A DNA stretch of 45,699 bases from Clostridia bacterium. GTDB taxonomy: Bacteria > Bacillota > Clostridia > Christensenellales > Aristaeellaceae. A program made the position numbers and the translations under genes. This document shows positions 23,554-32,771 of the stretch, piece by piece; positions within the stretch are counted from its first letter, which is position 1, and each line of letters starts with the position of its first letter. Below the pieces are notes generated by a model. It made no database searches and was not told where the DNA came from. It saw only the letters and a list, made by a program, of their open reading frames with translations. The stretch is taken from positions 1-45,699 of the forward strand of contig JAFSCW010000086.1 in assembly GCA_017436605.1 (NCBI GenBank). The letters are read 5' to 3'.

Positions 23554-24386
23554 GCGCGCCCTCCCTTCGTATAAAACACCTGCTCAAACTCAGGCGAATC
23601 AAACACGACCTCTGGCACGCCCTGCTTGACAACAGTACCCTGCATCAGCACGACGCGGTCCGCATAGCGCTCCACGACGCTCAGATCATGCGAAACAAGC
23701 AGAATCGCCATGTGGTTTTTGTGCTTGAGCTCGTCGACCGTCTGATAAAACGATTCCAGACCATTCTGATCGACGCCGGAAACCGGTTCATCGAGAATCA
23801 GCAGATCCGGCTGGGGCGTCAGCGCCAGCGCCAGCAGAACGCGCTGCAGTTCGCCGCCGGAAAGGGCGCCCATCGCGCGATCGCAGAGCGCCTCGCAATG
23901 CGTGCGCGCAAGGGCTGTCATCACCCTGGCGCGCGTCTTTCTGGATACCCCGAGGAACACAGGACGGCGGGACAGCGCGCCCGCCATAAAGTCCATCACC
24001 GTTACAGGCGAGGATCTGTCGAACTCCAGCTGCTGGGGCACGTAGCCCGTGCGCAGGTCGGCAGCCGGTCTTCCGTCGCTGCTCAGATGCCGGATCGTGC
24101 CTTTATAGTCAATCTGACCGAGCAGCGCGCGCAGGAGCGTCGTCTTTCCCGCGCCGTTGGTGCCGATGAGCGCCGTCAGCTCTCCGCAGTGAATATGCAG
24201 GCTGACGTCCTTGAGCGGCACCTGGCGGCCGAAAGCAACCGTCAACTTGTCGACCTCGATTCGGCAAAGCTTGCAGCCCGCATCCGGACCGGAAAGCGGC
24301 GGATGCGCGCATGCCCGATGCTGCGTATCGCCGCTGCCCTCCGGCGCGTACTGGCTCTTGCGCAGCGGCTTGATCTTCTCCATCAT
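23550..24386 (-). CDS. znuC: Zinc ABC importer ATPase with a Cys/His N-terminal extension
   Basis: The ATPase subunit has Walker A GTNGAGKTT near residue 76, Q-loop YVPQQLEFD, signature ALSGGELQR near 175, Walker B LLILDEPVSG and the switch histidine in LVSHDLS. Before the ATPase fold (starting IEVDKLTVAFG at about residue 43) there is a 42-residue extension with H23, C26, H28, C38 and C41, which could bind zinc and gate transport; that is inference. The ATG overlaps the znuA stop by three bases, and a second ATG follows immediately. Confidence 0.92.
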   Translation of the reverse strand: MMEKIKPLRKSQYAPEGSGDTQHRACAHPPLSGPDAGCKLCRIEVDKLTVAFGRQVPLKDVSLHIHCGELTALIGTNGAGKTTLLRALLGQIDYKGTIRHLSSDGRPAADLRTGYVPQQLEFDRSSPVTVMDFMAGALSRRPVFLGVSRKTRARVMTALARTHCEALCDRAMGALSGGELQRVLLALALTPQPDLLILDEPVSGVDQNGLESFYQTVDELKHKNHMAILLVSHDLSVVERYADRVVLMQGTVVKQGVPEVVFDSPEFEQVFYTKGGRA

Positions 24387-25288
24387 TGCTCCAATGCCCC
24401 CACAAGCACGCGGGCATTTTCCCGCATGATCTGTTCATAGCTGTCCATCGCGCCGTCGCCGGATACGACGGGATTGAGCGAATACACCTTCGCGCCCGTC
24501 TCCCGCGCGATCGTATCGGCGGATTTGGTCGGATACTGCGGCTCCACAAACAGCGCCCTGATGCCATTTTCCGCGACGAGATCGCACATCTTCGCAATAT
24601 CCCGCGTACTCGGTTCCTCGCCGTCGTCCGAGGAAATCACGCCGGCAACCTCGATGCCGTATGCTGCGGCAAAATACGAAAAGGCTTCATGGAAGGTAAC
24701 GATCTTCTCTCCCTCAAGGCCCGCAAGCATCGCAGAAAGCTCTTCATCCAGCGCTTTGATCTTTGCGATATACGCGGCGGCATTCTCACGGTAAGCGGAC
24801 GCATGCGTGGAATCCGCCGCAGCAAGTCCCTCGGCGATGTTTTCGATCTGGCGGATCGCAAGCTCAGGATCGAGCCAGACATGCGCGTTGAGCATTTCGT
24901 CGTGATGCGCGTGCTCTTCGTGTCCGTGATCATGTTCGCCGCCGCACAGCATCTCAATTCCGGAAGACGCATCGATCACAGGAAGATCATCGCGCAGGGA
25001 AATGACCTTGTCCATGAACTGTTCCATGCCGCCGCCATTGATCACCAGCGCATCCGCATCCTCCAGCGCCACCATATCGCGGGTCTGCAGCTGATAATCG
25101 TGCAGACAACCGACGCTCTGGTCCGCCATGTTGGAAACCGTCACACCGGGAATTCCCGAAGCAACGTTCATCGCAAAGACATACATCGGATAAAACGACG
25201 TCAAGATGCTCACATTCTCCTGCGCGCCGGCGCAGCCGCACATGAGCGTCGCGGCGAGAAGCAGCAGCGCTGCCATGCGTTTTTTCAT
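24383..25288 (-). CDS. znuA: Zinc-binding lipoprotein of the ABC importer
   Basis: ZnuA captures Zn2+ outside the membrane and delivers it to ZnuBC. The signal peptide ends in the lipobox LMCGC (Cys19), so it is membrane-anchored. Metal ligand candidates are histidines in CLHDYQ (about 63), NAHVWLDP (about 134) and TFHEAF (about 200), and an acidic residue in VEPQYP. A His/Asp/Glu-rich loop (EHDHGHEEHAHHDE, about 118-131) is characteristic of zinc-specific members. It heads a three-gene operon with four-base overlaps. The promoter is weak: TATACA at 25330-25335 with no good -35 box. I found no clear Zur site. Confidence 0.93.
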   Translation of the reverse strand: MKKRMAALLLLAATLMCGCAGAQENVSILTSFYPMYVFAMNVASGIPGVTVSNMADQSVGCLHDYQLQTRDMVALEDADALVINGGGMEQFMDKVISLRDDLPVIDASSGIEMLCGGEHDHGHEEHAHHDEMLNAHVWLDPELAIRQIENIAEGLAAADSTHASAYRENAAAYIAKIKALDEELSAMLAGLEGEKIVTFHEAFSYFAAAYGIEVAGVISSDDGEEPSTRDIAKMCDLVAENGIRALFVEPQYPTKSADTIARETGAKVYSLNPVVSGDGAMDSYEQIMRENARVLVGALEQ

Positions 25289-25387
25289 CTATCATCAACC
25301 CTTTCTGCAAATAAGCATACCCAATCAACTGTATAATTTTCGTGCTCTTTTCCCTTTTTCCTGCTTTTGCGTCCGAGGAATGGCGAA

Positions 25388-25416
25388 TTGATATTTGTCT
25401 GCCTTTGTGGTATCAT
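25388..25416 (+). promoter_or_regulatory. Promoter of polA
   Basis: TTGATA (25388-25393) and TATCAT (25411-25416) are 17 bases apart, about 31 bases before the polA start. It is divergent from znuA. Confidence 0.7.
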
Positions 25417-25446
25417 GATGATATATGCCTTGATGAGGAGATCGCT

Positions 25447-27999
25447 ATGTCTGAAACCTTTGTTATCATCGACGGCAACAGCCTGATGCACCGCGCATTC
25501 CATGCTCTGCCGCCGCTTTCCAACGAGGATGGCCTTTACACAAACGCCGTCTTCGGCTTTCTTTCCATGCTGCTCAAGGTCGCAGGCGACGTGCGCCCGC
25601 AATATCTGGCCGTGGCGTTCGACCTGCACGGACCGACCTTCCGCCATGCCGATTACGAGGCCTACAAGGCCGGACGCAAGCCCACCGCGCCGGAACTCCG
25701 CCCCCAGTTCGGTCTGGTGCAGGAATGTCTCAGCGCAATGGGCATCCGGCAGCTGACCTGCCCGACATTCGAGGCCGACGACATTCTGGGCACGATGGCG
25801 CGCCGCTGCGAGGAAAGCGGCATCCATGCCCTGCTGGTCACCGGCGACCGGGACTCCATGCAGCTGGTCACCGAAACGAGCCATGTGCTGTATACCAAGC
25901 GCGGCGTGAGCGACGTTGTGCTGTACACCCCTGAAAAGGTTCTGGAGGATTTCGGCGTCACGCCGGCGCAGATTCCCGATCTGAAGGGCCTGATGGGCGA
26001 CGCCAGCGACAACATTCCGGGCGTACCGGGCATTGGCGAAAAGACTGCCGTAAAGCTGCTTGCGGCTTACAGCACGATTGAAAATGCGTTTGACCACGCC
26101 GAAACCGACCTCAAGGGCAAGCAGCGTGAGAAAATGATCGACGGGCGCATGTCCGGCCTGATGAGCAAGAAGATCGCCACGATCACCCGTCACGTTCCGC
26201 TGGACGACATCCGCATCGAGGACTGCCGTCTTGGCGATATGCAGGGCGGCAGAGAAATCTTTGAACGCCTTCAGCTCAAATCGCTGCTGGCGCGCCTTGC
26301 GCAGTTCGCGCCGCAGAGTGCTGAATCCGCCGCGCAATCCCTGCCCGCCATCGAATGGAAGGAAGAAGCCGCGCTGGAATCCGAAAACAGCATTGCCGCC
26401 TGGCTTGATCAGGCGCGTCATGCCGACGCTTTCTCCCTCCTGCTGCTGGAGGAAGGCTTCTCCCTCGCCGCTGCGGACGGAAGCCGCGCTTTTGTTCCCT
26501 TCGCGCAGGGGCTGCTCGGCGAAGGTCTTGATCCCCTGCAGGCAGCATCCGCGCTGTCCCCGCTGTTTTCCGGAACGAAAAAGCTGGTTCTCTTTGGCGG
26601 CAAGCGCCTGATGACGCAGCTGTCCTCCTGGGGCATTGCGTTTTCGGCCGATCTGGACGATGTGCAGCTGATGGCATACCTGCTCGCGCCGCAAAGCGGC
26701 AAATACGAAGCGCCGGAGCATGCCGCCGCGCTGTATGAGCAGTATCTTTCTTCCATAGACGCTCTGAAAACGCAGGACATGCTCGCCCTCTACCGGGATA
26801 TCGAGCTGCCGCTTCTGCATACGCTCTATGCGATGGAGCGCGAGGGCTTCCTCGTCGATCGGGATGAGCTTGCCCGCCTTGGCGCCCAGTACGCCGGTCA
26901 GATCGCAGCCCTGCGCGAGGAAGTCTTTGCCCTGTGCGGCGTGGAACCCTTCAACCTCAACAGCACCCAGCAGCTGGGCAGCGTGCTCTTTGACAAGCTC
27001 GGCCTGCCCGCGCGCAAGAAAACGCAGCGCGGCTATTCCACAGACGCCGAAACCCTGCAGGAGCTTTCCGGCATGCATCCGGCCATTGATAAAATCCTCG
27101 CCTATCGGCAGGTTACCAAGCTGAACAGCACCTACATCGAGGGTCTGCTCCGGCTCACCGGCCGTGACGGACGCATCCACAGCTGGTTCGACCAGACGAT
27201 CGCCGCCACCGGACGCATCTCCTCCAGCGAGCCGAATCTGCAGAACATTCCCGTACGCACGGAAATGGGCCGCGAAATCCGCCGCGCCTTTATCGCAAAG
27301 CCCGGCTGCGTGCTCGTCGACGCCGACTATTCTCAGATCGAGCTGCGCCTGCTTGCGCATCTTTCCGGCGACGAGGCGATGTGCGACGCCTTCAACCGCG
27401 GCCAGGATATCCACGCCCGCACGGCAGCCGAGGTTTTCGGCGTACCGATTGAGGACGTCACGCCCCATATGCGCTCCAGCGCCAAGGCTGTCAACTTCGG
27501 CATCGTATACGGCATCAGCGATTTTGGCCTCGCGAGCAACCTGCACATTTCCCGCAAAGAGGCCGCCGAATTCATTGCTCGTTACTTCGCGCGCTACCCG
27601 GCGATCCGCCGCTTCATGGACGAATGCATCGCCCGAGGAAAGGCCGACGGCTATTCTGTCACAATGTACGGCAGGCGCAGGCCGCTGCCCGAACTGAGCT
27701 CTTCCAATTATAACCGCCGTCAGTTCGGCGAGCGCGCCGCCATGAACACCCCCGTGCAGGGCGCAGCGGCGGACATCATTAAAATCGCCATGAACGCCGT
27801 ACGCAAGCGCCTCGCCGACGAAGGCCTGCAGGCCAAACTCATCCTGCAGGTTCACGACGAACTGATCGTCGAATGTCCGATCGAAGAAGAGGAACGCGTC
27901 AGCAGCCTCCTTGCCCAGTGCATGGAAGGCGCCGCAAAGCTCGCAGTTCCGCTGATCGCGGACGTTCACGCCGGCCATTCGTGGTTCGACACCAAGTAA
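25447..27999 (+). CDS. polA: DNA polymerase I
   Basis: DNA polymerase I fills gaps and removes RNA primers. The 850 residues carry an N-terminal 5' nuclease (DGNSLMHRAF at 10-19, TGDRDSMQLV near 140, KGLMGDASDNIPG near 180), a middle domain, and the family A polymerase with motif A VDADYSQIELR near 625, motif B RSSAKAVNFGIVYG near 680 and motif C QVHDELIVE near 800. The middle region (about 310-440) lacks a recognisable D-x-E proofreading motif, as in many Clostridia, so 3' exonuclease activity is probably absent. ATG 25447 follows GAGGAGATCGCT. It leads a cluster with coaE and a lytic transglycosylase. Confidence 0.96.
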   Translation: MSETFVIIDGNSLMHRAFHALPPLSNEDGLYTNAVFGFLSMLLKVAGDVRPQYLAVAFDLHGPTFRHADYEAYKAGRKPTAPELRPQFGLVQECLSAMGIRQLTCPTFEADDILGTMARRCEESGIHALLVTGDRDSMQLVTETSHVLYTKRGVSDVVLYTPEKVLEDFGVTPAQIPDLKGLMGDASDNIPGVPGIGEKTAVKLLAAYSTIENAFDHAETDLKGKQREKMIDGRMSGLMSKKIATITRHVPLDDIRIEDCRLGDMQGGREIFERLQLKSLLARLAQFAPQSAESAAQSLPAIEWKEEAALESENSIAAWLDQARHADAFSLLLLEEGFSLAAADGSRAFVPFAQGLLGEGLDPLQAASALSPLFSGTKKLVLFGGKRLMTQLSSWGIAFSADLDDVQLMAYLLAPQSGKYEAPEHAAALYEQYLSSIDALKTQDMLALYRDIELPLLHTLYAMEREGFLVDRDELARLGAQYAGQIAALREEVFALCGVEPFNLNSTQQLGSVLFDKLGLPARKKTQRGYSTDAETLQELSGMHPAIDKILAYRQVTKLNSTYIEGLLRLTGRDGRIHSWFDQTIAATGRISSSEPNLQNIPVRTEMGREIRRAFIAKPGCVLVDADYSQIELRLLAHLSGDEAMCDAFNRGQDIHARTAAEVFGVPIEDVTPHMRSSAKAVNFGIVYGISDFGLASNLHISRKEAAEFIARYFARYPAIRRFMDECIARGKADGYSVTMYGRRRPLPELSSSNYNRRQFGERAAMNTPVQGAAADIIKIAMNAVRKRLADEGLQAKLILQVHDELIVECPIEEEERVSSLLAQCMEGAAKLAVPLIADVHAGHSWFDTK

Positions 28000-28056
28000 G
28001 CCCCTGGGAAGAAAACCCGCACGAACATCGTCTGCATATCAGGAGATTTAACATCT

Positions 28057-28653
28057 ATGAAAATCGGATTGACCGGATCGATCGCCTGCGGCAAGAGCAC
28101 CGTCAGCAGCTATCTGCGCGGGCTTGGCTTCGTCGTCGCAGACGCGGACGCCATTTCGCACGAGCTGACCTCTCCGGGCGGCGCGGCGCTGCCGCTGCTT
28201 CGCGCGCATTTTGGCGAGGGCGTCTTCTCCGGAAACGAGCTGGACAGAAAAAAGCTGGCAAGCCTTGTGTTTTCCGATTCCGAACAGCGCAAGGCGCTCA
28301 ACGCCATCCTCCATCCGCTGATCATCGCCCGGATCCAGGACCAGCTTGAGGCAAACGACGCGCCGGCTACGCTCGTCTTCGGCGACGTTCCGCTTCTGTA
28401 CGAGTGCGGCATGGACGCGATGTTCGACAAGATATGGGTTGTCAGCGCGCCCAGAAGCACGCAGATCGCCAGACTCCACGAAAGAGACGGACTGACGGCG
28501 CAGGAAGCCGCCGAAAGAATCGACGCACAGATGCCGCTATGCGAAAAAGAACGCCGAGCAGACGCCGTGATCAGCACCGACGGCCCCGTGGAACAAACGC
28601 GCAGGCAGGTACGCTCGCTGATCGACGCCGCAATCCAAAGGAGGCAGGAATGA
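28057..28653 (+). CDS. coaE: Dephospho-CoA kinase
   Basis: CoaE phosphorylates the 3'-hydroxyl of dephospho-CoA, the last step of coenzyme A synthesis. The P-loop GSIACGKST lies at residues 7-15, DADAISHEL near 28 gives the catalytic aspartate region, and DVPLLYECGMD near 108 is the family CoA-binding motif. The 198-residue length is normal. AGGAG lies about 12 bases before the ATG. It is 57 bases after polA and overlaps the next gene at ATGA, a common polA-coaE arrangement in Bacillota. Confidence 0.95.
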   Translation: MKIGLTGSIACGKSTVSSYLRGLGFVVADADAISHELTSPGGAALPLLRAHFGEGVFSGNELDRKKLASLVFSDSEQRKALNAILHPLIIARIQDQLEANDAPATLVFGDVPLLYECGMDAMFDKIWVVSAPRSTQIARLHERDGLTAQEAAERIDAQMPLCEKERRADAVISTDGPVEQTRRQVRSLIDAAIQRRQE

Positions 28654-29537
28654 ATACGCCATCCCCCGCACCGCACAGAAGAAGGCGCGCCATGCAGCCT
28701 GAAGCCGACGATATCAGCCTGACAAACGCCGCGCCGGAAGACGATTCAGCTCCGCAGCCCTCCCCGCCCATGCGGCGGCGCGCTGCGCAGCAGGCGCCGT
28801 CTGCGCAGAGGAGCAGATCGGGCGGCCAGCCCCTCCCGCGGAAAAGAGCCGCCGCAGCGCAGGCCCGTTCTCCGTTTGAAGGAACGTTCCTCGAGCAGAT
28901 TCCTCTTGCCCTGCGCATTGCGCTGATCGCCGTCTGCGTCGTCATCTTCTGCGGCTGCGCCTTCGCCATCACGCGCAATTATATGCTGGAACAGGAACAG
29001 CGCAGGCGGCTTGAGGCCGAAGCCGCGGAACGCGCACAGCATCCTCTGGAATACGCCGATCTCATCGTCGAGTACGCGCTGGCGCAGAATCTGGATCCGG
29101 CGCTCGTGTCCGCCGTCATCCTGTGCGAATCGAGCTATAACCCGCTGGCGGAAAGCCGGCTTGGCGCGCGCGGTCTGATGCAGCTGATGGAGGATACCGC
29201 AGGCTGGGTCGCGCATAAGCTGGACGAAGACGACGCTTCGTATTCCTTCGATCTTCTCTACGATCCTGAAACCAACATCCGCTACGGCACATGGTATCTG
29301 GGCTATCTGTCCAGGCGTTTCGGCGGCGATGCAACCAAGATCGTCTGCGCATATCACGCCGGCCAGGGCAACGTCGACAGCTGGCTGAAGAACCCTGAAT
29401 ACAGCAGCGACGGCGTCACACTGGATACCATCCCGACCCAGGACACCGCCACCTATGCCTCCCGCGTACTGCGCGCGAGAGATGTATACCGCAAGCATTA
29501 TTTCTCTGCACCGGCCGAATCCGGCGTCAACCCTTAA
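28650..29537 (+). CDS. Membrane-anchored lytic transglycosylase (SLT family)
   Basis: Lytic transglycosylases cleave peptidoglycan glycan strands to 1,6-anhydro products. The 295-residue protein has a basic, Pro/Arg-rich cytoplasmic N-terminus (about 1-85), one membrane helix (IALIAVCVVIFCGCAFAI near 95-112), and an extracellular SLT domain from about 140. The catalytic glutamate is in VILCESSYNPLA near residue 155, followed by GARGLMQLM and the YHAGQGNV motif near 240. ATG 28650 follows AAAGGAGG and overlaps the coaE stop, so it is co-translated. Peptidoglycan growth or remodelling is the likely role. Confidence 0.92.
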   Translation: MNTPSPAPHRRRRAMQPEADDISLTNAAPEDDSAPQPSPPMRRRAAQQAPSAQRSRSGGQPLPRKRAAAAQARSPFEGTFLEQIPLALRIALIAVCVVIFCGCAFAITRNYMLEQEQRRRLEAEAAERAQHPLEYADLIVEYALAQNLDPALVSAVILCESSYNPLAESRLGARGLMQLMEDTAGWVAHKLDEDDASYSFDLLYDPETNIRYGTWYLGYLSRRFGGDATKIVCAYHAGQGNVDSWLKNPEYSSDGVTLDTIPTQDTATYASRVLRARDVYRKHYFSAPAESGVNP

Positions 29538-29552
29538 AGGAGCAAGTATCTG

Positions 29553-31127
29553 ATGCTGAAGCACACTCACCTTTTCATCATTCTGCTCATGCTGGCGCTC
29601 TGCCCCGCGCCCGCGCCGGCAGAGCCTGCGGATTATCTGTCCTGCGCCATCGTCGCCACGGATGACCTTGCCCTGCGGCCGCTGGAGCTCAACCAGCGCG
29701 ACGTCGTCAGCGTGCTCGATCTGGTCTACGAAGGCCTGTTCGCCATGGACGACAACTACATGCCCCAGCCCGAGCTGGCGTATTCGTATGAATTTGTCAA
29801 CAACGGCCAGCGTCTGAAGATCACCCTGCGCGACGATGTGACCTTTCACAACGGACAGAAGCTGACCGCGCACGACGTCATCGCAACGCTCGATTACATC
29901 TATGAGCTTTCCGGCTTCGACAAGGACCTCAACTCCCCTTACGAGCTCGCAGACCGCGGACTGTACTATTCAACCTTCTACTCCATCAAGGCCTGGGAGG
30001 CTCAGGACGATTACACGCTCCTGCTGACCCTGCGCCGCCAGAGCTTCGGTTCCCTGTATGCGCTGACCTTTCCGATTCTGCCCGCTTCCGAGGTCGCAAA
30101 CGACATGCCTTCCGGCACAGGTCCATACCGCTACGACGGCTATGAGCGCGGCAGCGCGATCTGGCTTGCGGTCAATCCCACCTGGTGGAAGCGCACGCCC
30201 TATATCAAGAATATCCGCGCCAACATCTACAGCGACGCGGAAAAGGCGCTCAGCGCATTTGACGCGCAGAACGTGGATATCGCCATGACCCGCTCGATCA
30301 ATGCGTCCCGCTATTCCGGCTCGCTGAATTCCTTCTCGCTTTCCGCGCGCACGCGCCAGCTCGAGGTTCTGCTCGTCAACCGCGCATACAAGTATTTCAA
30401 GAGCGACGAGGACGGCAAAAACCTCGTTCGTGACGCCGTCAATTACGCGATCAACCGCAGCGAGCTGATTTCCTCCGTCTATCAGGGCATGGCGACGATC
30501 GCCTACACGCCCGTGCCCACCGGCACATGGCTCTCCAACGAAACCACCATCAACGACATTTACGATCCGCTGATGGCCGAATCGCTGCTCGATCAGGCCG
30601 GATGGAAAATGGCGGACGACGGCAAGCGCTACCGCAACGGCGAAAAAATGGAGGATTTCCGCATCCTCGTCTATGATGAACCCGGCTCCACCGTGCGCAC
30701 AAACGCCGCCAACAAGATCGTCGAGCAGCTGGCTGCCGTCGGCATTCCGGCGTATGTGGCGACATGGTCGCGCGACAACGTCATCGGCAAGCTTCAGGTC
30801 GCCGACTATTCCCTCGCCCTCTGCGCGTTCAACTTCGACATCGGCCCGGATCCGGGCTTTACCGTCGCCTCGACCGGCAGCTGCAACTATACGCGCTACC
30901 GCTCCGACGACATGAACGACCTGCTCGGACAGCTCCGTTCCAGCGTCGGCTCCGCCGATTACCAGAACGCCATGAGCCTGATTCAGGATCAGTTCGAACA
31001 GGATAAACCGTACATCTGTCTGTATTGGCGTTCCGGCGCGCTGCTCTCCCGTCAGGCGTTCACCGATGCACGCGATATCCGCGAGCTCGAGCTCCTGCGC
31101 GGCATCGAAAGCTACGGCGTCAAATGA
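29553..31127 (+). CDS. Family 5 extracellular solute-binding protein (oligopeptide type), orphan
   Basis: Family 5 binding proteins deliver peptides, nickel or opines to ABC importers. This 524-residue protein has a signal peptide (LFIILLMLALCPAPAPA) and the characteristic strand-helix LVYEGLFAMDDNYMPQPELA near residue 60, LRDDVTFHNGQKLTAHDV near 100 and GTGPYRYDGYE near 190. There is no lipobox cysteine at the cleavage site, so it may be secreted freely or anchored by its signal. No permease or ATPase gene lies nearby. The start follows AAAGGAG overlapping the transglycosylase stop, so it is in the polA-coaE transcript. A link to cell-wall peptide recovery is plausible inference. Confidence 0.87.
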   Translation: MLKHTHLFIILLMLALCPAPAPAEPADYLSCAIVATDDLALRPLELNQRDVVSVLDLVYEGLFAMDDNYMPQPELAYSYEFVNNGQRLKITLRDDVTFHNGQKLTAHDVIATLDYIYELSGFDKDLNSPYELADRGLYYSTFYSIKAWEAQDDYTLLLTLRRQSFGSLYALTFPILPASEVANDMPSGTGPYRYDGYERGSAIWLAVNPTWWKRTPYIKNIRANIYSDAEKALSAFDAQNVDIAMTRSINASRYSGSLNSFSLSARTRQLEVLLVNRAYKYFKSDEDGKNLVRDAVNYAINRSELISSVYQGMATIAYTPVPTGTWLSNETTINDIYDPLMAESLLDQAGWKMADDGKRYRNGEKMEDFRILVYDEPGSTVRTNAANKIVEQLAAVGIPAYVATWSRDNVIGKLQVADYSLALCAFNFDIGPDPGFTVASTGSCNYTRYRSDDMNDLLGQLRSSVGSADYQNAMSLIQDQFEQDKPYICLYWRSGALLSRQAFTDARDIRELELLRGIESYGVK

Positions 31128-31147
31128 TCCCGGTTTCCAGAGAGCAC

Positions 31148-31202
31148 AAAGCGGCCGCTCTTCCCGGCAAGGGAAAAGAGCGGCCGCTTTATTTCTATTT
31201 TT
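31148..31202. terminator. Bidirectional terminator between convergent genes
   Basis: AAAGCGGCCGCTCTT (31148-31162) pairs perfectly with AAGAGCGGCCGCTTT (31176-31190), followed by a T-rich run on the plus strand. It serves the binding-protein gene and, from the other side, the MATE gene. Confidence 0.9.
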
Positions 31203-31208
31203 TGGCTT

Positions 31209-32603
31209 TTATTTATCCGATGCACGCAGCCACTTCCCGCCGCGCAGGCGAATCAGGAAGAGAATACCGCCGACGGTCAGATCCGAGAACATGGCAATCC
31301 ACACGCCGACAAGGCCAAGCTTCGGCGCGAGCAGCGCCGCCATGGGCAGGCGGACGCCCCACATGCTCGCAAAATTGAAGATGCTCGGCATGAGCGTATC
31401 GCCCGCGCCGCGGAACACGCCGGCTGCGACGATCGACGCGGCGAACATCGGTTCGGCAAACGCCTCGATCCTGAGCACCCGCGCGCCTAGCTCGACGACC
31501 GCCGGATCCGGACTCATTATCCCGATCATCACCGGTGCAAAGGCATACATCAGCGCGCCGCTGACCGACATCACCGCGATGCCCAGACAGGTTGTCAGCA
31601 CGCCCAGACGCCTGGCCAGATCTTTCCGTCCTGCGCCGATGCTCTGTCCAATGAGCGTCGCCGCAGCGGAAGCAATGCCGTAGCCCGGCATATAGCAAAG
31701 GCTCTCCGCCGTCACGCCGAAGGAATTTGCAGCAATGGCAATGGTGCCCAGCGGTGCGACGATGCGCGTAGCCATGACCTGCGCGCCGCTCATGATGATG
31801 CGCTCGACGCCGATCGGGAGACCGATCCGCAGGCTGCGCATCAGGAACCTGCGCTCATAACGCAGGCGTTCTCCCCTGCGTATGGACAGCATCGGCGAGC
31901 GCACAAGCAGGAAAAAGAGCATTACAAAGCCGATCACGACCTGAGAAAGCGCCGTGCCGAGCGCGGCGCCTGCAACGCCCAGACCGGCGCCCGGAATCGC
32001 AACGCCGAACAGCGTCGTTTCCGGGAAGATCAGCAGCATGTTGAACACGACGTCCAGTCCGCACATCACGACATGCAGAACGCTCGGCAGACGCATGTTG
32101 CCGCTCGCCTGAAGAAGACCGGTCGAGAGGTTATTGAGCTGAACAAACGGCAGGCTGAGCGCATAAATGAGGAAATAGCTTGTCGCTCCGGCCAGAATGC
32201 CCGCCTCGCCGCCGAGCCATCCGGGCAGCCAGCCGCTGACCGACGCGCCCGCAAGCGCGAGCACCAGCGCAAAACCGACCGCCACGAGGAAAGCCAGCTT
32301 CTGTACCGCCCTCGCCTCTCGCTGTTCCCCTGCGCCGATGCGCTGGGCAACCTGCACGGTAAAGCCGGTTACCGCTGCCTGACACATGCCGTTAAACAGC
32401 CACGTACTCGAGGCCATCAGTCCAATGGAAGCCGAAGCGGATGCGCCAAGCCTTCCGACCATCGAGGCGTCGATATACTGCATGACAATATGCGAAAGCT
32501 GGGCCATGATCGCAGGAAGGCTGAGCTGCGCGATCAGGCGCACCTGCTCCTGCCGGGAAAGCGGCGCGCCGCTGCGCAGCTGTACAAGCAAGTCCTTCTT
32601 CAT
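31209..32603 (-). CDS. MATE-family multidrug/metabolite exporter
   Basis: MATE transporters export cationic drugs or metabolites using Na+ or H+ gradients. The 464-residue protein has about 12 hydrophobic segments and the duplicated MATE architecture: an N-half start ALSLPAIMAQLS-like (here LSLPAIMAQLSHIVMQYID) with MVGRLG near residue 55, and IGLPIGVERIIMSGAQ near 250 opening the second half. The substrate is unknown. The start follows GGAG at a long spacing of 10 bases, and no strong promoter is seen in the 32604-32702 gap. It is downstream of the flavoprotein gene but separated from it by that gene's terminator. Confidence 0.9.
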   Translation of the reverse strand: MKKDLLVQLRSGAPLSRQEQVRLIAQLSLPAIMAQLSHIVMQYIDASMVGRLGASASASIGLMASSTWLFNGMCQAAVTGFTVQVAQRIGAGEQREARAVQKLAFLVAVGFALVLALAGASVSGWLPGWLGGEAGILAGATSYFLIYALSLPFVQLNNLSTGLLQASGNMRLPSVLHVVMCGLDVVFNMLLIFPETTLFGVAIPGAGLGVAGAALGTALSQVVIGFVMLFFLLVRSPMLSIRRGERLRYERRFLMRSLRIGLPIGVERIIMSGAQVMATRIVAPLGTIAIAANSFGVTAESLCYMPGYGIASAAATLIGQSIGAGRKDLARRLGVLTTCLGIAVMSVSGALMYAFAPVMIGIMSPDPAVVELGARVLRIEAFAEPMFAASIVAAGVFRGAGDTLMPSIFNFASMWGVRLPMAALLAPKLGLVGVWIAMFSDLTVGGILFLIRLRGGKWLRASDK

Positions 32604-32702
32604 CAGGATGTATCTCCATCATCATTTGATCTTAAATTACAACCATGCATCTATTCGCGGTTTCTCCTCCGTTTCCTGCCTGCGCGTTTCCCGTCCCGAA
32701 AG

Positions 32703-32737
32703 AAAAAAAGGCGATGCAGCCCGAAAGCTGCATCGCC
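32703..32737 (-). terminator. Terminator after the flavoprotein gene
   Basis: GGCGATGCAGC (32710-32720) pairs perfectly with GCTGCATCGCC (32727-32737) and is followed on the minus strand by seven T residues (32703-32709). Confidence 0.92.
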
Positions 32738-32771
32738 TGTTCATTGGCAGTGCCGGAAAGTTCCGAAACGC

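Noticed and set aside
25285-27978. 897-codon open frame on the minus strand
   Set aside because: It is antisense to polA, whose motifs are unambiguous, and no family features are visible in the antisense product.
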